From the NCBI RefSeq assembly GCF_020544405.1, contig NZ_CP065410.1, forward strand, positions 620,001 through 684,000: a DNA stretch of 64,000 bases. The letters run 5' to 3'. Below are positions 50,302-60,900 of the stretch, piece by piece (position 1 is the first letter of the stretch; each line of letters opens with the position of its first letter). The notes beneath the pieces were generated by a model. That model had not been told where the DNA came from. It searched no databases and saw nothing but the letters and a program-made list of their open reading frames with translations. The DNA comes from Pseudomonas sp. IAC-BECa141. GTDB lineage: Bacteria; Pseudomonadota; Gammaproteobacteria; Pseudomonadales; Pseudomonadaceae. The position numbers were made by a program, and so were the translations under genes.

Positions 50302-51188
50302 TCAGGCGACGCTGAGTTTGCGGCCGAGGACAGTGGTCCAGCGCTCGGAAAGAACCACACCCCCAGCGTCAGCAAGCCACCGACCAGGTGATACATCGCC
50401 AGCTGTTCCTTCAGCACCACCGCTGCAATCAGTGCGGTGATCAGCGGCAGCAGGTTGAAGAACAGCGTGGTCCGACTCGGCCCCAGGCGCTGCACGGCCT
50501 GCATCCACGCCAGCGGCGCGAGCATCGAGGCCAGCAGGCACGCGTAGAGCACCAGCGGAATGTTCTGCAGGGTCAGGCCGGTCTTCGGTGAAACAGCATA
50601 CAGCGGAAACAGCACCACCACCGCCACCAGCACCTGCAAATACAGCAACACCAGTGGCGGCAGGCGCAGCTGCCATTTTTTCAGCAGGGTGCTGTAGATC
50701 GCGTAGGCGAGGGTGGCGATCAGCATCATCGCGTCACCCAGGTTAACGCCGTGTTGTAGCAGTGCGCCGAGGCTGCCGGACGACACCACCACCAGCACGC
50801 CGGCGAATGACAGCACCGCACCGACCAATGCGCCGGCGGTCAGGCGCTGGCCGAGGCTGATGATCGCCATGGCCAGCGACATCAACGGCATCAGTGACAG
50901 GATGATGCCCATGTTGGTGGCGCTGGTCAGGGTTGCGGCGAAGTAGGCCAGGCTCTGGTAGACCGCCATGCCGAGCACGCCGAGGATGAAGATCCTGCCC
51001 AGATTCGGGCGGATCTGCGGCCAGTGCGCGATCACCTTTTTCAGCATGAACGGCGTGAACAGCAGGCCGGCGAGCAGCCAGCGGTAGAAGCCGATCTCGG
51101 CGGGGAAAATTGCACCGACTGCGAGCTTGTTGATCACGGTGTTGCCGGCCCAGATGAAAATCGCCAGCAGGGGAAACGCGTATTGCAT
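50302..51188 (-). CDS. EamA/DMT family permease (apparent frameshift near C-terminus)
   Basis: Ten-helix drug/metabolite-type exporter, two EamA repeats (FPLLAIFIWAGNTVINKLAVG and LGDAMMLIATLAYAIYSTLL). The frame breaks at the C-run 50360-50364; one more base gives LTLGGVVLSERWTT and a proper stop at 50302, for 295 residues. As read, the protein runs out of frame into the adjacent REP down to 50202, ending with MWERACSRRTITRFNG, which is translated REP and not natural. Divergent from an AraC regulator. Confidence 0.87.
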
Positions 51189-51286
51189 GGGAAGAGAAAC
51201 CAGTACGTTGATGAACGCTGATTATCCTCTGTCTGGATACAGGCCTATACTGCGAACCGGACAACCCGCCCCTGATTCCGGACAGC

Positions 51287-52081
51287 ATGAACAGTAAGCA
51301 CATCGACCTGCTGGATTTCAGCGAACTGCCGTCGGCGGTGTATTTCCGCTACGCCGACTTCAACGCTCATGAATACGCCGCGCCGCACCGCCATCCGTGG
51401 GGCACGCTGGAGTACGCGGCCCACGGTGTACTGCACATGGATGTCGACGGCAGCCGCTTCATGTCGCCGCCACAATACGCAGTGTGGGTGCCGCCGCAGG
51501 TCGAGCACAGTTTCTACAGCCATCAGCCGGTCAACTATCGGGCGGTGTGTCTGGCGCCGGAGGTGTGTTCCGACTTGCCGGCGCAGGCCTGCACCCTGGC
51601 AATCAGCGACATCCTCAAGGCGATCCTCAAGGACTTCGCCGCCCGTGATGTGAAGATCCCCGCGTTCGAGGCCGACCAGAGACTGGCTCAGGTACTGGTG
51701 GATCAGCTGCGTCAGGCGCCGGTTCACCAATGCTATTTGCCTTACGCCAGCAGCCCCGGCTTGCTGACCATCCTCGAAACCCTGCAGGCCGAGCCCGGCA
51801 ACAACGAGCCGCTGGCGCACTGGGCGGCGCAGGTGCATGTCAGCGAACGCACCCTGGCCCGGCAATTTGTGCGGGAGTTGGGGATGAGTTTCGGCGAATG
51901 GCGCCAGCGGCTGCGTTATCTGGCGGCAATCGAGGCGCTGGAGTCGGCGCGCAGCGTGCAGGAAATCGCCTTCGATCTCGGTTACAGCAGCGGCTCGGCC
52001 TTCATCGCCATGTTCGCCCGGCAGGCCGGATGTACCCCGGAGCAATACCGGCGCAGTCACCTGGAGAGCAGGAAGGTGTAA
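51287..52081 (+). CDS. AraC family regulator with cupin sensor
   Basis: 264 residues: N-terminal cupin domain (APHRHPWGTLEYAAHGVLHM, VWVPPQVEHSFYSH) and C-terminal AraC double HTH (AAQVHVSERTLARQFVREL, EIAFDLGYSSGSAFIAMFARQAG). Divergent from the EamA permease gene with a 98-base shared region; such AraC-EamA pairs are common and it probably controls the exporter. Confidence 0.92.
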   Translation: MNSKHIDLLDFSELPSAVYFRYADFNAHEYAAPHRHPWGTLEYAAHGVLHMDVDGSRFMSPPQYAVWVPPQVEHSFYSHQPVNYRAVCLAPEVCSDLPAQACTLAISDILKAILKDFAARDVKIPAFEADQRLAQVLVDQLRQAPVHQCYLPYASSPGLLTILETLQAEPGNNEPLAHWAAQVHVSERTLARQFVRELGMSFGEWRQRLRYLAAIEALESARSVQEIAFDLGYSSGSAFIAMFARQAGCTPEQYRRSHLESRKV

Positions 52082-52144
52082 CAAGCTTTGACTACACTCA
52101 GCCGGAGGCCGTATCCATCGATGCGGCGACAAGGAGAAAACTCC

Positions 52145-52450
52145 ATGAAGATGCTGCGTGTCCCTTTGTTGATGATCGGTCTGCTGCTGTGCTCCCAGGG
52201 TTTCGCCGCCACGGCGCAACAGAACAAAATGACCACCTGCAACGCCGACGCCACGGCCAAGAGCCTCAAGGGCGACGAGCGCAAAGCCTTCATGAGCACT
52301 TGCCTCAAGGCCGCCCCGGCCGCCAATGACGCCAAGACCCTGACCCCGCAGCAGGAAAAGATGAAGACCTGCAATGCCGACGCCAAGACCAAGGCCCTGA
52401 CCGGCGATGCGCGCAAGGCGTTCATGAGTGATTGCCTGAAGAAAAAATAA
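52145..52450 (+). CDS. PsiF repeat-containing secreted protein
   Basis: 101 residues: 22-residue signal peptide (LLMIGLLLCSQGFAA) and two PsiF repeats, each with KMTTCNADATAKSLKGDERKAF-like sequence (here in part: TCNADAKTKALTGDARKAF) and a second cysteine, so two disulfides are likely. PsiF is a phosphate-starvation-inducible protein in E. coli of unknown role. GGAGAAAACTCC before the ATG. Confidence 0.9.
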   Translation: MKMLRVPLLMIGLLLCSQGFAATAQQNKMTTCNADATAKSLKGDERKAFMSTCLKAAPAANDAKTLTPQQEKMKTCNADAKTKALTGDARKAFMSDCLKKK

Positions 52451-52483
52451 ACGCCGAAGCTTTGTGGTGAGTGTGCTGGCCCC

Positions 52484-52593
52484 ATCGTCGGATCGCCGCC
52501 CGGACCCAGCCCGCTCCCACAGCGAATGAGGCTGTTCACACTATTTGTGTTCGACACATAACTTGCGGGAGCTGGCTTGCCAGCGATGAGGCC
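52484..52593. repeat. Degenerate REP pair
   Basis: 52484-52523 is the GTCGGATCGCCGCCCGGAC...CCCGCTCCCACAG variant; 52564-52593 is a diverged TTGCGGGAGCTGGCTTGCC unit. They fill the gap between psiF-type and AI-2E family genes. Confidence 0.7.
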
Positions 52594-52679
52594 CCAAAGG
52601 TCTGCCCGCATATCCCTAGTGCTCCTCTCGGATCGCTGGCAGACTGCCAATCCTTTTACGCCGTTCGTTTTGAGGCTGT

Positions 52680-53693
52680 ATGCCAACGTTTTCTGAGCGT
52701 CATGTAGTGTTCTGGGTCAGTTGCATCATCATTTTCGGCGGCCTGTTGCTGGTGTTGCCGTTGCGATTGTTGCCCAGTCTGTTGGCAGGATTGCTGGTGT
52801 ACGAGCTGGTCAACATGCTCACCCCGCAACTGCAACGGCTGATCGAAGGCCGGCGTGCGCGCTGGCTGGCGGTGGCGCTGCTGGGCACGCTGGTGGTGAG
52901 TGTGCTGACGCTGATCTTTGCCGGCGCCATCAGTTTCCTGCTGCATGAAGCGGAAAACCCTGGCGCTTCTCTCGACAAATTCATGGGTGTGGTTGACCGT
53001 GCGCGCGGGCAGTTGCCGCCGTTCATCGATGCCTATCTGCCGGCCAGCGCTGCCGAGTTCCGGGTGGCCATCGGTGAGTGGGCGAGCAAGCATTTGTCCG
53101 AACTGCAATTGGTGGGCAAGGACGCGGCGCACATGTTCGTGACGCTGCTGATCGGCATGGTGCTCGGCGCGATCATCGCCTTGCAGCGCGTACCGGACGT
53201 CACCAAGCGCAAACCGCTGGCGGCCGCACTGTTCGACCGTCTGCACCTGCTGGTTCAGGCATTTCGCAACATCGTGTTCGCACAGATCAAGATTTCCCTG
53301 CTCAACACTTTCTTCACCGGGATCTTCCTGGCGGTGATCCTGCCGCTGTTCGGGATCAAGCTGCCGCTGACCAAGACCCTGATCGTGCTGACGTTCCTGC
53401 TGGGTCTGCTGCCGGTGATCGGCAACCTGATGTCGAACACGCTGATCACCATCGTCGGCCTGTCGCTGTCGATCTGGGTGGCGATTGCGGCGCTGGGCTA
53501 CCTGATCTTTATCCACAAGCTGGAATACTTTCTCAACGCGCGCATCGTCGGCGGGCAGATCAGTGCCAAGTCCTGGGAGTTGCTGCTGGCGATGCTGGTG
53601 TTCGAGGCCGCGTTCGGCCTGCCTGGAGTGGTGGCAGGGCCGATCTATTACGCGTATCTGAAGAGTGAGTTGAAGCTGGGCGGGATGGTTTGA
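52680..53693 (+). CDS. AI-2E family transporter (PerM/TqsA-like permease)
   Basis: 337-residue membrane protein of the AI-2E transporter superfamily, with about seven membrane segments. N-terminal pair RLLPSLLAGLLVYELVNML, a periplasmic-type loop at about 90-150, and C-terminal LFGIKLPLTKTLIVLTFLLGLLPVIGNL followed by FGLPGVVAGPIYYAYLK, both characteristic. The substrate is unknown; most family members do not move AI-2. Confidence 0.85.
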   Translation: MPTFSERHVVFWVSCIIIFGGLLLVLPLRLLPSLLAGLLVYELVNMLTPQLQRLIEGRRARWLAVALLGTLVVSVLTLIFAGAISFLLHEAENPGASLDKFMGVVDRARGQLPPFIDAYLPASAAEFRVAIGEWASKHLSELQLVGKDAAHMFVTLLIGMVLGAIIALQRVPDVTKRKPLAAALFDRLHLLVQAFRNIVFAQIKISLLNTFFTGIFLAVILPLFGIKLPLTKTLIVLTFLLGLLPVIGNLMSNTLITIVGLSLSIWVAIAALGYLIFIHKLEYFLNARIVGGQISAKSWELLLAMLVFEAAFGLPGVVAGPIYYAYLKSELKLGGMV

Positions 53694-53722
53694 TCCAGGC
53701 CTTGTAGCGTCTGAACCGGTCC

Positions 53723-53788
53723 TTTCGCGAGCAAGCTCGCTCCCACAGGTTCAATTTGATCCTGTGGGAGCGAGCTTGCTCGCGATTG
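53723..53788. repeat. REP doublet
   Basis: Units 53723-53748 and 53762-53788, inverse and direct, 13 bases apart, between the convergent permease and Hsp70-like genes. Confidence 0.85.
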
Positions 53789-53808
53789 GCAGCGCCGCAG
53801 AAACTGGA

Positions 53809-55083
53809 TCAGTTTACTGAGCCGTAACGTTTCATGGCTTCAATCGCCAGGCCGCTACCAATGCTGCCAAAGATATTCCCTTCGACATGCCGCGCGTTCG
53901 GCAGCATTGCCGAGACGCTATTGCGCAGCGCCGGAATACCGCTGGAACCGCCGGTGAAGAACACCGTATCGACCTGACCGACCGCCACGTTGGCGTCTGC
54001 CAGCAACTGGGTGACGCTGCCGCGCACGCGCTCGAGCTGCGATTCGATGGCCGACTCGAACAGCGCCCGGGTCAATTCAACGCTCAGACCCGGCTCGATG
54101 CGATCCAGCGCCACATGGCGGCTGTCGTTGTGGGTCAGCTGGATCTTGGTTTCTTCCACTTCCATCGCCAGCCAGTGCCCGGCGCGCTGTTCGATCAGCT
54201 TGAATAGACGGTCGATGCCGCCGGTGTCTTCGATGTCGTAGCGCATGCTGCCCAGGGCCAGGGTCGATTTCTGTGAGTACACCGAGTTGATGGTGTGCCA
54301 GGTCGCCAGGTTCATGTGATGACTGGTCGGCATGAACGCGCCGCTTTTCATGCGGCTGCCATAGCCGAACAGCGGCATCAGGCCTTGCAGACTCAGTTGC
54401 TTGTCGAAGTCGGTTCCGCCGATGTGCACGCCGCCGGTGGCGAGGATGTCGTCGTGACGGTTATCCACACCGCGACGCTCGGGCGACAGGCGCACCAGCG
54501 AGAAGTCCGAAGTACCACCGCCGATGTCGACGATCAGTACCAGCTCTTCCTTTTCGATGGTCGACTCATAGTCGAACGCAGCGGCAATCGGCTCGTACTG
54601 GAAGGAAACGTCCTTGAAACCGAGCTTGCGCGCCACTTCCACCAGGGTGTCTTCGGCTTCCTGGTCGGCCAGCGGATCGTCGTCGACGAAGAACACCGGG
54701 CGGCCCAGAACAACCTGCTCGAACTCACGACCGGCGGCAGTTTCGGCGCGGCTCTTGAGCTGGCCGATGAACAGCCCGAGCAAGTCCTTGAACGGCATCG
54801 CCGTGCCGAGGACGCTGGTGTCGTGCTTGATCAGTTTGGAACCGAGCAGGCTCTTGAGCGAGCGCATCAGCCGGCCTTCGTAGCCTTCCAGGTATTCGTG
54901 CAGCGCCAGACGGCCGTAAACCGGGCGACGCTCTTCGATGTTGAAGAAGACCACTGACGGCAGGGTGATCTTGTCGTCTTCCAGCGCGATCATCGTTTCC
55001 ACGCCGGGGCGCAGCCAGCCGACGGTGGAGTTGGACGTGCCGAAGTCGATGCCGCAGGCACGGGCTGGAGAGGCGTCTTTCAT
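53809..55083 (-). CDS. yegD: Hsp70-like protein (YegD type)
   Basis: 424 residues, ATPase domain only. Phosphate-1 motif GIDFGTSNSTVGW, phosphate-2 LIVDIGGGTSDFSLV, adenosine motif FFTGGSSGIPALR. The DnaK substrate-binding domain and linker are missing, as in YegD of enterobacteria. Divergent from cbpA, a DnaJ-type co-chaperone, suggesting a chaperone-related role; the client is unknown. Confidence 0.9.
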   Translation of the reverse strand: MKDASPARACGIDFGTSNSTVGWLRPGVETMIALEDDKITLPSVVFFNIEERRPVYGRLALHEYLEGYEGRLMRSLKSLLGSKLIKHDTSVLGTAMPFKDLLGLFIGQLKSRAETAAGREFEQVVLGRPVFFVDDDPLADQEAEDTLVEVARKLGFKDVSFQYEPIAAAFDYESTIEKEELVLIVDIGGGTSDFSLVRLSPERRGVDNRHDDILATGGVHIGGTDFDKQLSLQGLMPLFGYGSRMKSGAFMPTSHHMNLATWHTINSVYSQKSTLALGSMRYDIEDTGGIDRLFKLIEQRAGHWLAMEVEETKIQLTHNDSRHVALDRIEPGLSVELTRALFESAIESQLERVRGSVTQLLADANVAVGQVDTVFFTGGSSGIPALRNSVSAMLPNARHVEGNIFGSIGSGLAIEAMKRYGSVN

Positions 55084-55179
55084 GGTCTTTCGGTTCCGGT
55101 CAAAAAAACGGCCGCGCAGTGTATGTCAGTGCGCGACAGATTCGAAGGCCGGTCATCTGCTATTTAGCGACTAAGCTTG

Positions 55180-55204
55180 CTTGAAAGTCGGCGCTTTGCC
55201 CCAA
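55180..55204 (+). promoter_or_regulatory. Possible heat-shock (sigma-32) promoter of cbpA
   Basis: CTTGAAA (55180-55186), 12 bases, then CCCCAA (55199-55204), near the sigma-32 pattern CTTGAAA-N11-16-CCCCAT. It lies about 170 bases upstream of cbpA in the right orientation. Confidence 0.4.
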
Positions 55205-55376
55205 ACTTGCTGGCATGGGCCGGCAGACACACCGGCGGTCGCAAGAACCGCTGTCCACTGCCGATAAACTTCTGCTGCGCCACCCGGTCACAAACTTGAG
55301 ATCGGTCAACCCGGCACGCGCAAATCGGCGCATGCTGGCAACGGCGCGAAATCGTTAACGGATGGTGATTCCTTCG

Positions 55377-56324
55377 ATGGACTTCAAAGACTATTACAAG
55401 ATACTCGGCGTGGAGCCGACGGCGGACGACAAGGCAATCAAGGCTGCCTATCGCAAGCTGGCGCGCAAATACCACCCCGATGTCAGCAAGGAAAAGGACG
55501 CCGAGGCCAAGTTCAAGGATGCCTCGGAAGCCTATGAAGCGCTGAAAAGCGCCGACAAGCGCGCCGAATACGACGACCTGCGCCGCTACGGCCAGCACGG
55601 GCAGCCGTTCCAGGGCCCGCCGGGCTGGCAGAGCCGTGGCGGTTTCGGCGGCGGTGGCGACACCGGCGACTTCTCGGACTTCTTCAGTTCGATCTTCGGC
55701 AATCGCGGCCCCGGTTTTGGTGGCGGCGCTGGCCGGCAATCCCGCAGCGCCGGACGGCGAGGGCAAGACGTGGAACTGGAACTGCCGATCTTTCTGGAAG
55801 AGACGCTTTCGAACGAATCGAAAAAGATCAGCTTCCAGGTGCCGCAATACAACGGCTCGGGCCAGCACGTCAGCAACACCAGCAAGAGCCTGAACGTGAA
55901 AATTCCGGCGGGCGTGACCGACGGCGAGCGCATCCGCCTCAAGGGCCAGGGCGCACCGGGCATCGGTGGCGGCGCCAATGGCGATCTGTACCTGACCATC
56001 CGTTTCGCGCCACACCCGAAATTCGATGTCGAAGGCGAAAACCTGATCATCACCTTGCCGCTGGCACCGTGGGAACTGGCGCTGGGCGCCGAAGTGGCCG
56101 TGCCGACCCTGACCGGCAAGATCAACCTCAAGGTCCCGGCCGGCAGCCAGAACGGCCAGCGCATGCGCGCCAAGGGCCACGGTCTGCAGAACAAGGCCGG
56201 CGAACGCGGTTATCTGTTCGTCCAGCTCAAGGCCGTGATGCCCAAAGCCAACGGCGATGACGTCAAGGCGCTGTGGCAGGAACTGGCGAAGAAAGCCGCC
56301 TTCAATCCGCGCGAGAACTTCTGA
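55377..56324 (+). CDS. cbpA: DnaJ-type curved-DNA-binding chaperone CbpA
   Basis: 315 residues: J domain (about 1-70, [16 protein letters not shown], with HPD in KYHPDVSKE), a Gly/Phe-rich linker ([12 protein letters not shown]), then the two-part C-terminal peptide-binding domain ([36 protein letters not shown]). No zinc finger, so class B. Start at 55377 gives the standard beginning MDFKDYY. Its inhibitor CbpM follows 23 bases on. Confidence 0.93.
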   Translation: MDFKDYYKILGVEPTADDKAIKAAYRKLARKYHPDVSKEKDAEAKFKDASEAYEALKSADKRAEYDDLRRYGQHGQPFQGPPGWQSRGGFGGGGDTGDFSDFFSSIFGNRGPGFGGGAGRQSRSAGRRGQDVELELPIFLEETLSNESKKISFQVPQYNGSGQHVSNTSKSLNVKIPAGVTDGERIRLKGQGAPGIGGGANGDLYLTIRFAPHPKFDVEGENLIITLPLAPWELALGAEVAVPTLTGKINLKVPAGSQNGQRMRAKGHGLQNKAGERGYLFVQLKAVMPKANGDDVKALWQELAKKAAFNPRENF

Positions 56325-56347
56325 TACTGACGACGGAGTAGCCCATC

Positions 56348-56653
56348 ATGAGCAGCCCCCTGATCGTTCAACTGGACATGGCAGAATTCTGTGAGGCGGC
56401 CGAGTTGTCGGACGTCTACGTGATCGAAATCGTCGAACACGGCATCCTCGAACCTCAGGGCACGCAGCCCAGGGAATGGCGCTTCACCGACTACGAACTG
56501 GCCCTGGCCAAACGCGCCGCCAAACTGCGGCGCGACCTTGACCTGGAATGGGAAGGCGTCGCCCTGGCGCTGGACCTGCTGGAAGAGGTCAAGGAGCTGC
56601 GGGCCGAGAATCGCATGCTCCGTCAGCGGCTGGCGCGGCTGGTGGTCGAGTAG
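56348..56653 (+). CDS. cbpM: Chaperone modulator CbpM
   Basis: 101-residue MerR-like helical protein that binds the CbpA J domain and inhibits both its co-chaperone and DNA-binding activity. Typical core: ELSDVYVIEIVEHGILEP, WRFTDYELALAKRAAKLRRDLDLEW. C-terminal coiled coil ELRAENRMLRQRLARL. Ends 3 bases before the convergent kinase gene stop. Confidence 0.93.
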   Translation: MSSPLIVQLDMAEFCEAAELSDVYVIEIVEHGILEPQGTQPREWRFTDYELALAKRAAKLRRDLDLEWEGVALALDLLEEVKELRAENRMLRQRLARLVVE

Positions 56654-56656
56654 CGC

Positions 56657-57784
56657 TCAGGCCTGTCTGGGCAGCATCACGCTGAACAGCGTTCCTTCGG
56701 CTTCGCTTGAGCTGACTTCGATGGTTCCGCCGTGGGCGGTCACCACTTCCTTGACGATGAACAGGCCCAGCCCGAGGCTGGTCGAGGCCTGACCGAGCTC
56801 TTCATTGGAGCTACGCACCAAGGGGTCGAAAATCGTGCCGATGGCTTCTTCGGAAATCGGCTCGCCATGGTTGTGCACCGTCAGGCTCACGACATCGCCT
56901 TCACCTTTCAGCGTCACGATCAGATCCCGCGGGTGAGTCCCGTACTGCAAGGCGTTGCCGATCAGGTTTTGCAGCAGTTGTGCCAGTCGAGCGGAATCCC
57001 AGACACCCCGCGTATCGCCTTCGATGATCAGCGTCGGATCGCTTTGCGGGTTGCCGGCACAGGCTTCGGCAATCGCTGCCCGCGCCGCATCGGCCAAGTC
57101 CATCGGCGCGGGCTCTATCGGCAGGCTCTTGCCCAGGCGACTGCGCACCAGTTCCAGCAGATCGCTGACCATCGCCGCCATGTGCCGCGCACCTTGCTTG
57201 ATGCTCAACGCACAGCTCAGCGCATCGCCCTCCAGAGCTGTTTTGCGCATCAGCAACTCAGTAGACATGCTGACCGCTTGCAGCGGTGCGCGCAGGTCGT
57301 GACCGAGGATCGCGAGGAAAATGTCGCGCGAGCGGTTGACCTGCTCGGCGTAGGCGGCGGTCGACTCGGCGAGGGCTTCATCGATGGCTTCGTTGAAACG
57401 GATCATGTCCTGGAAGTACGCCATGTCCGGGGTTTCCAGACTGTTGGCCCAGAGGCGGATCACGCAGGCGCGCAAGTGGCGGAATTCCGATGTCATCTGC
57501 ACCAGGTCAAAGCCCACGGCATGGCGCAACTCACCGTGGCTGGCACCGGCCTCATCCAGGCTCGGGGTTTTCTCCGGGCCTTCGCCCTTGGCCTTGGCGA
57601 TTTGTTCGCGGGCGGTTTGTGTGGTGTCCATGTCCCGCGCGGCGGCCAGCAGGATGGCCTTGGCATGGTCGCGCAGTGCCGCCTGATCCATGGTGTCGGC
57701 CGCCGGGCTGATGGTCCTGGCGAACTGTTCCCACTCCTCGACGATGTGATCCGCGTGTTGCCTGATGAATTCGGATAAACGCAT
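56657..57784 (-). CDS. Soluble sensor histidine kinase
   Basis: 375 residues without membrane segments. An N-terminal helical domain (about 1-150, starting LSEFIRQHADHIVEEWEQF), resembling RsbRD/globin-like sensor N-terminal domains, is followed by the His-phosphotransfer region (LAILGHDLRAPLQAVSMSTE) and HATPase_c domain: N box LLQNLIGNALQYG, G2 box GLGLFIVKEVVTAHGG. No response regulator is adjacent, so an orphan kinase. Confidence 0.87.
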   Translation of the reverse strand: MRLSEFIRQHADHIVEEWEQFARTISPAADTMDQAALRDHAKAILLAAARDMDTTQTAREQIAKAKGEGPEKTPSLDEAGASHGELRHAVGFDLVQMTSEFRHLRACVIRLWANSLETPDMAYFQDMIRFNEAIDEALAESTAAYAEQVNRSRDIFLAILGHDLRAPLQAVSMSTELLMRKTALEGDALSCALSIKQGARHMAAMVSDLLELVRSRLGKSLPIEPAPMDLADAARAAIAEACAGNPQSDPTLIIEGDTRGVWDSARLAQLLQNLIGNALQYGTHPRDLIVTLKGEGDVVSLTVHNHGEPISEEAIGTIFDPLVRSSNEELGQASTSLGLGLFIVKEVVTAHGGTIEVSSSEAEGTLFSVMLPRQA

Positions 57785-57962
57785 GACCGGGTTCCTGGAA
57801 ATTCAAGGCGGGGCGTTCGAATATTAGACCCTTTGCGCGGGAATGAAAGCGCCGCTCCAGCCTGAAACGTCCGCTGACAAGCTGCCCCGTTGCGATATTT
57901 ATGTACCGCAGCCACGGAGGTCGGTCATGGTCTGCTTTTGCTCCATTTGAAGGAGTGAAACC

Positions 57963-60900
57963 ATGTCCGAAATCCCTGCCGCTTCATCTTCCCCGGACCC
58001 CGTTGCAGCGCCGAGCGCCTTTGTAACGCAAAGTCTGCACGCCGACCTGCTGCAGCGGTCCAGTCCCGGATGGCTGATCGATGCTTCGCAGCGCCAGCGT
58101 GAGGCGTTGAAGCATACCGATGTCGCCACACCGGACTGGTACAGGCACGCATCCCGCGATCAACGCAAGGCCGTGGGCGATGCCTTGACCGCCAGCCTCG
58201 CCGCTCAGGCACGGCTGGACAATGCCATGTCGGATTTTCAGGACATCGATCGCTTCGCAGCGCCCTTGCTGACCCAGGCCCTGAAGGACCGGTTCAACGT
58301 GACCCTCGACGTCAACAAGACCTGGCTGGTGCTGAACAAACCGGTGGAGGTGGGGATTTTCGCCATCGAAATCGATTCTTTCCAGGTCCTGAAACTGCCT
58401 TTGCTGCAAGCAGCGCTGCACAATTTCGAAGCCCGCGAATGTAAGGGCGGGGCCTTTCATCGGACTTCGGGATTTCGCATTGAAACCTCGAAACCGGGCA
58501 CCCTGGAACCGTTAACCACCCGTTTGACAGTCGAGCAGTTCACCGGACTGTGCCGTTCGCTGGACATCGGAGCGAAGTATCAGGATTACCTCAAGGCGTT
58601 TCTGTACCCCAAGGATGCGGTGGCCAGGAATGTGCTGCGCGACAAGTTCATCGACGCCCACAAGACTGCTTTGCGGGCAGCGGCCGAAGTGGCGCTGCTC
58701 ACGGGCGATATCGGGCGCGAAGACTACGCCTCGATTCGCTCGATCCTCAATGGCGAGCTTGCGCCGCGCCAGGGCAAGCGACAGATCTGGTTCTGCGATC
58801 TGGGCCTGATGGGGCGGCGCATGACCGGCTGTGTGTTGTTCGCGATCTGCGAGAAGTACCGCTACAGCGACGACTCGATCCTGTATATCCCGGGCGATCC
58901 TTATCACCCGCTCAAGCGTTACAAGGGCCAGGAAATCGAAGCGATGTTCAAGCAGCGCTTCACTGCGCGCGATGCCACGCAGGCTCATCCGGCGGACCCG
59001 AATGCGTATCAGCGGTTCTTCAGTCAGTTCGTGGCCTATGCCGACCGGTCTTACTATTTCAGTCAGTTCACCGATGACAAGCCAGGCCGAACGGCCTTAC
59101 AAAGATTGACGCCCTACGCTCCACTGCTTAATGAGGCTTTCAAGGCCATCAACCCGATCAGCGGGACGTTTGTCGGCATCCGCGAGTTGCCGCCTGCGCC
59201 TGCCGTCGAGCAGGTCCCGAATCCTGATCCGTATCTGAATCCCGTGGACTTGTCGCGCAAGGGCCACGGGATCTGGGCGGACAATGTCGACCTGTGGGAA
59301 TACCTGTTCGATCAGCATCGCGATCGACTGATCGCCGATGCCCGTAGCCACGCCGTACCCACCGCGGATGTCGATGCCAGGGTGCGCTCGGAAAAACTCG
59401 CCGGGTTGCTCAATCTCGGAATGCTGGTGCTGACCGGTGTTTCGATGTTCGTGCCGGTGCTGGGGGAATTGATGATGGGGGTGATGGCCGGGCAACTGCT
59501 CGACGAAACCTTTGAAGGTGCCATCGAATGGAGTGAGGGCGATCGCAAGGCCGCGAAGGCGCATCTGATCGATGTCGCGCAGAACCTGGCATTGATCGCT
59601 CTGATGTCAGGTGGCGGTAAAGCGTTCGCCAGGCTGACGACTGCCAGGCCGGTGCCGGCCATCGAGAACCTGCATCAGGTGCAGATGCCCGATGGCACCA
59701 CCCGCTTGTGGAAGCCTGACCTGAGCGCTTACGAGAGTCCGGTGAAGCTGGACTCGCGCGCAGCGCCCAATGCGCTGGGGCAATACGAAGTCGGGCAGGA
59801 CAAATACATTCAGCTTGACGGCAAGACGTATCGGCAGACTTATGACGAGTCGCTCAAAGCGTGGCGTATCAGCCATCCAAGTGATCCGCAGGCCTATCAT
59901 CCGCCGTTGGCGCACAACGGCGCCGGCGCCTGGCGACACACGCTTGAGCGCCCGCAGCGCTGGGATCGACTGAAACTGCTCAGGCGAATCGGCCACAGTA
60001 CTGACGCCTTCGCCGACGAACAGTTGCTGATCCTTGGCGACGTGGCCGGTGTCAGCGATGAAGCCCTGCGCAAAATGCACCTGGACAACGCCTTGCCTCC
60101 CCCGGAGCTGGCGGACGCCATGAGACTTTTCCGCGCCGAACGGGATGCCGGACTGATCGTCGAACAGGTGGCCGGTACGCAACCCATCGACGAGCGATAC
60201 CTGCAGGTTTTGCCCTTGCTGCCCGAGATGCCACGCTGGCCGTGGGGGCGGCAGTTGCAGGTCTACGAGTCTCCTGATTTGTCGGGTAGTGCGCTGCGTT
60301 ACGGGACACGGCGCGGTGGCAGGGCGCCCATCCGGATCAGCCGGGCCGAGGTGCTGAGCGGTGGGTTGCCGGCGCGGATTCTGGCCTCACTGGATGAGGC
60401 CGAAGTGGTTGGATTACTCGGTGATGAGCCTGCACGGGTCGCCGCCGTGAGGCCGCAGGAACTGGCCCGGCAGATCGGCGATTTTGCCGGCGCTCGCAAA
60501 CCGGCGCTGCTCGAGAGCCTTTTACGGCCCGTCGATCCTGTTGCGCCACGGATCGCGAAATTGCAGCGAAGCCAGCCAGGCCTGACAGAGCGGGCCGCGC
60601 AGACTGTGCTGCATCAGGCGAATGCCGACGAACTCGCGCGGCTGGACAGTTCACCACGCGTTCCCCTGCATTTGCAGGAGCTCAGTCGCGAGTATGCCGG
60701 TGAAGGGCGCCTGACCCGGGCCATGGCCGGGCTGCACGGCGAAACCATGGCGTCGAACGATAGCGCCCGACTGGCGCTGCATGCATTGAGCAGACTACCT
60801 GGCTGGCCTGGCGATGTACGTCTGGAACTACGCGCAGGCGGTGTCGGCGGACCGCTGATCGATGCCATTGGCAGCGAGGCCGCGCCGCATCACAAATTCG

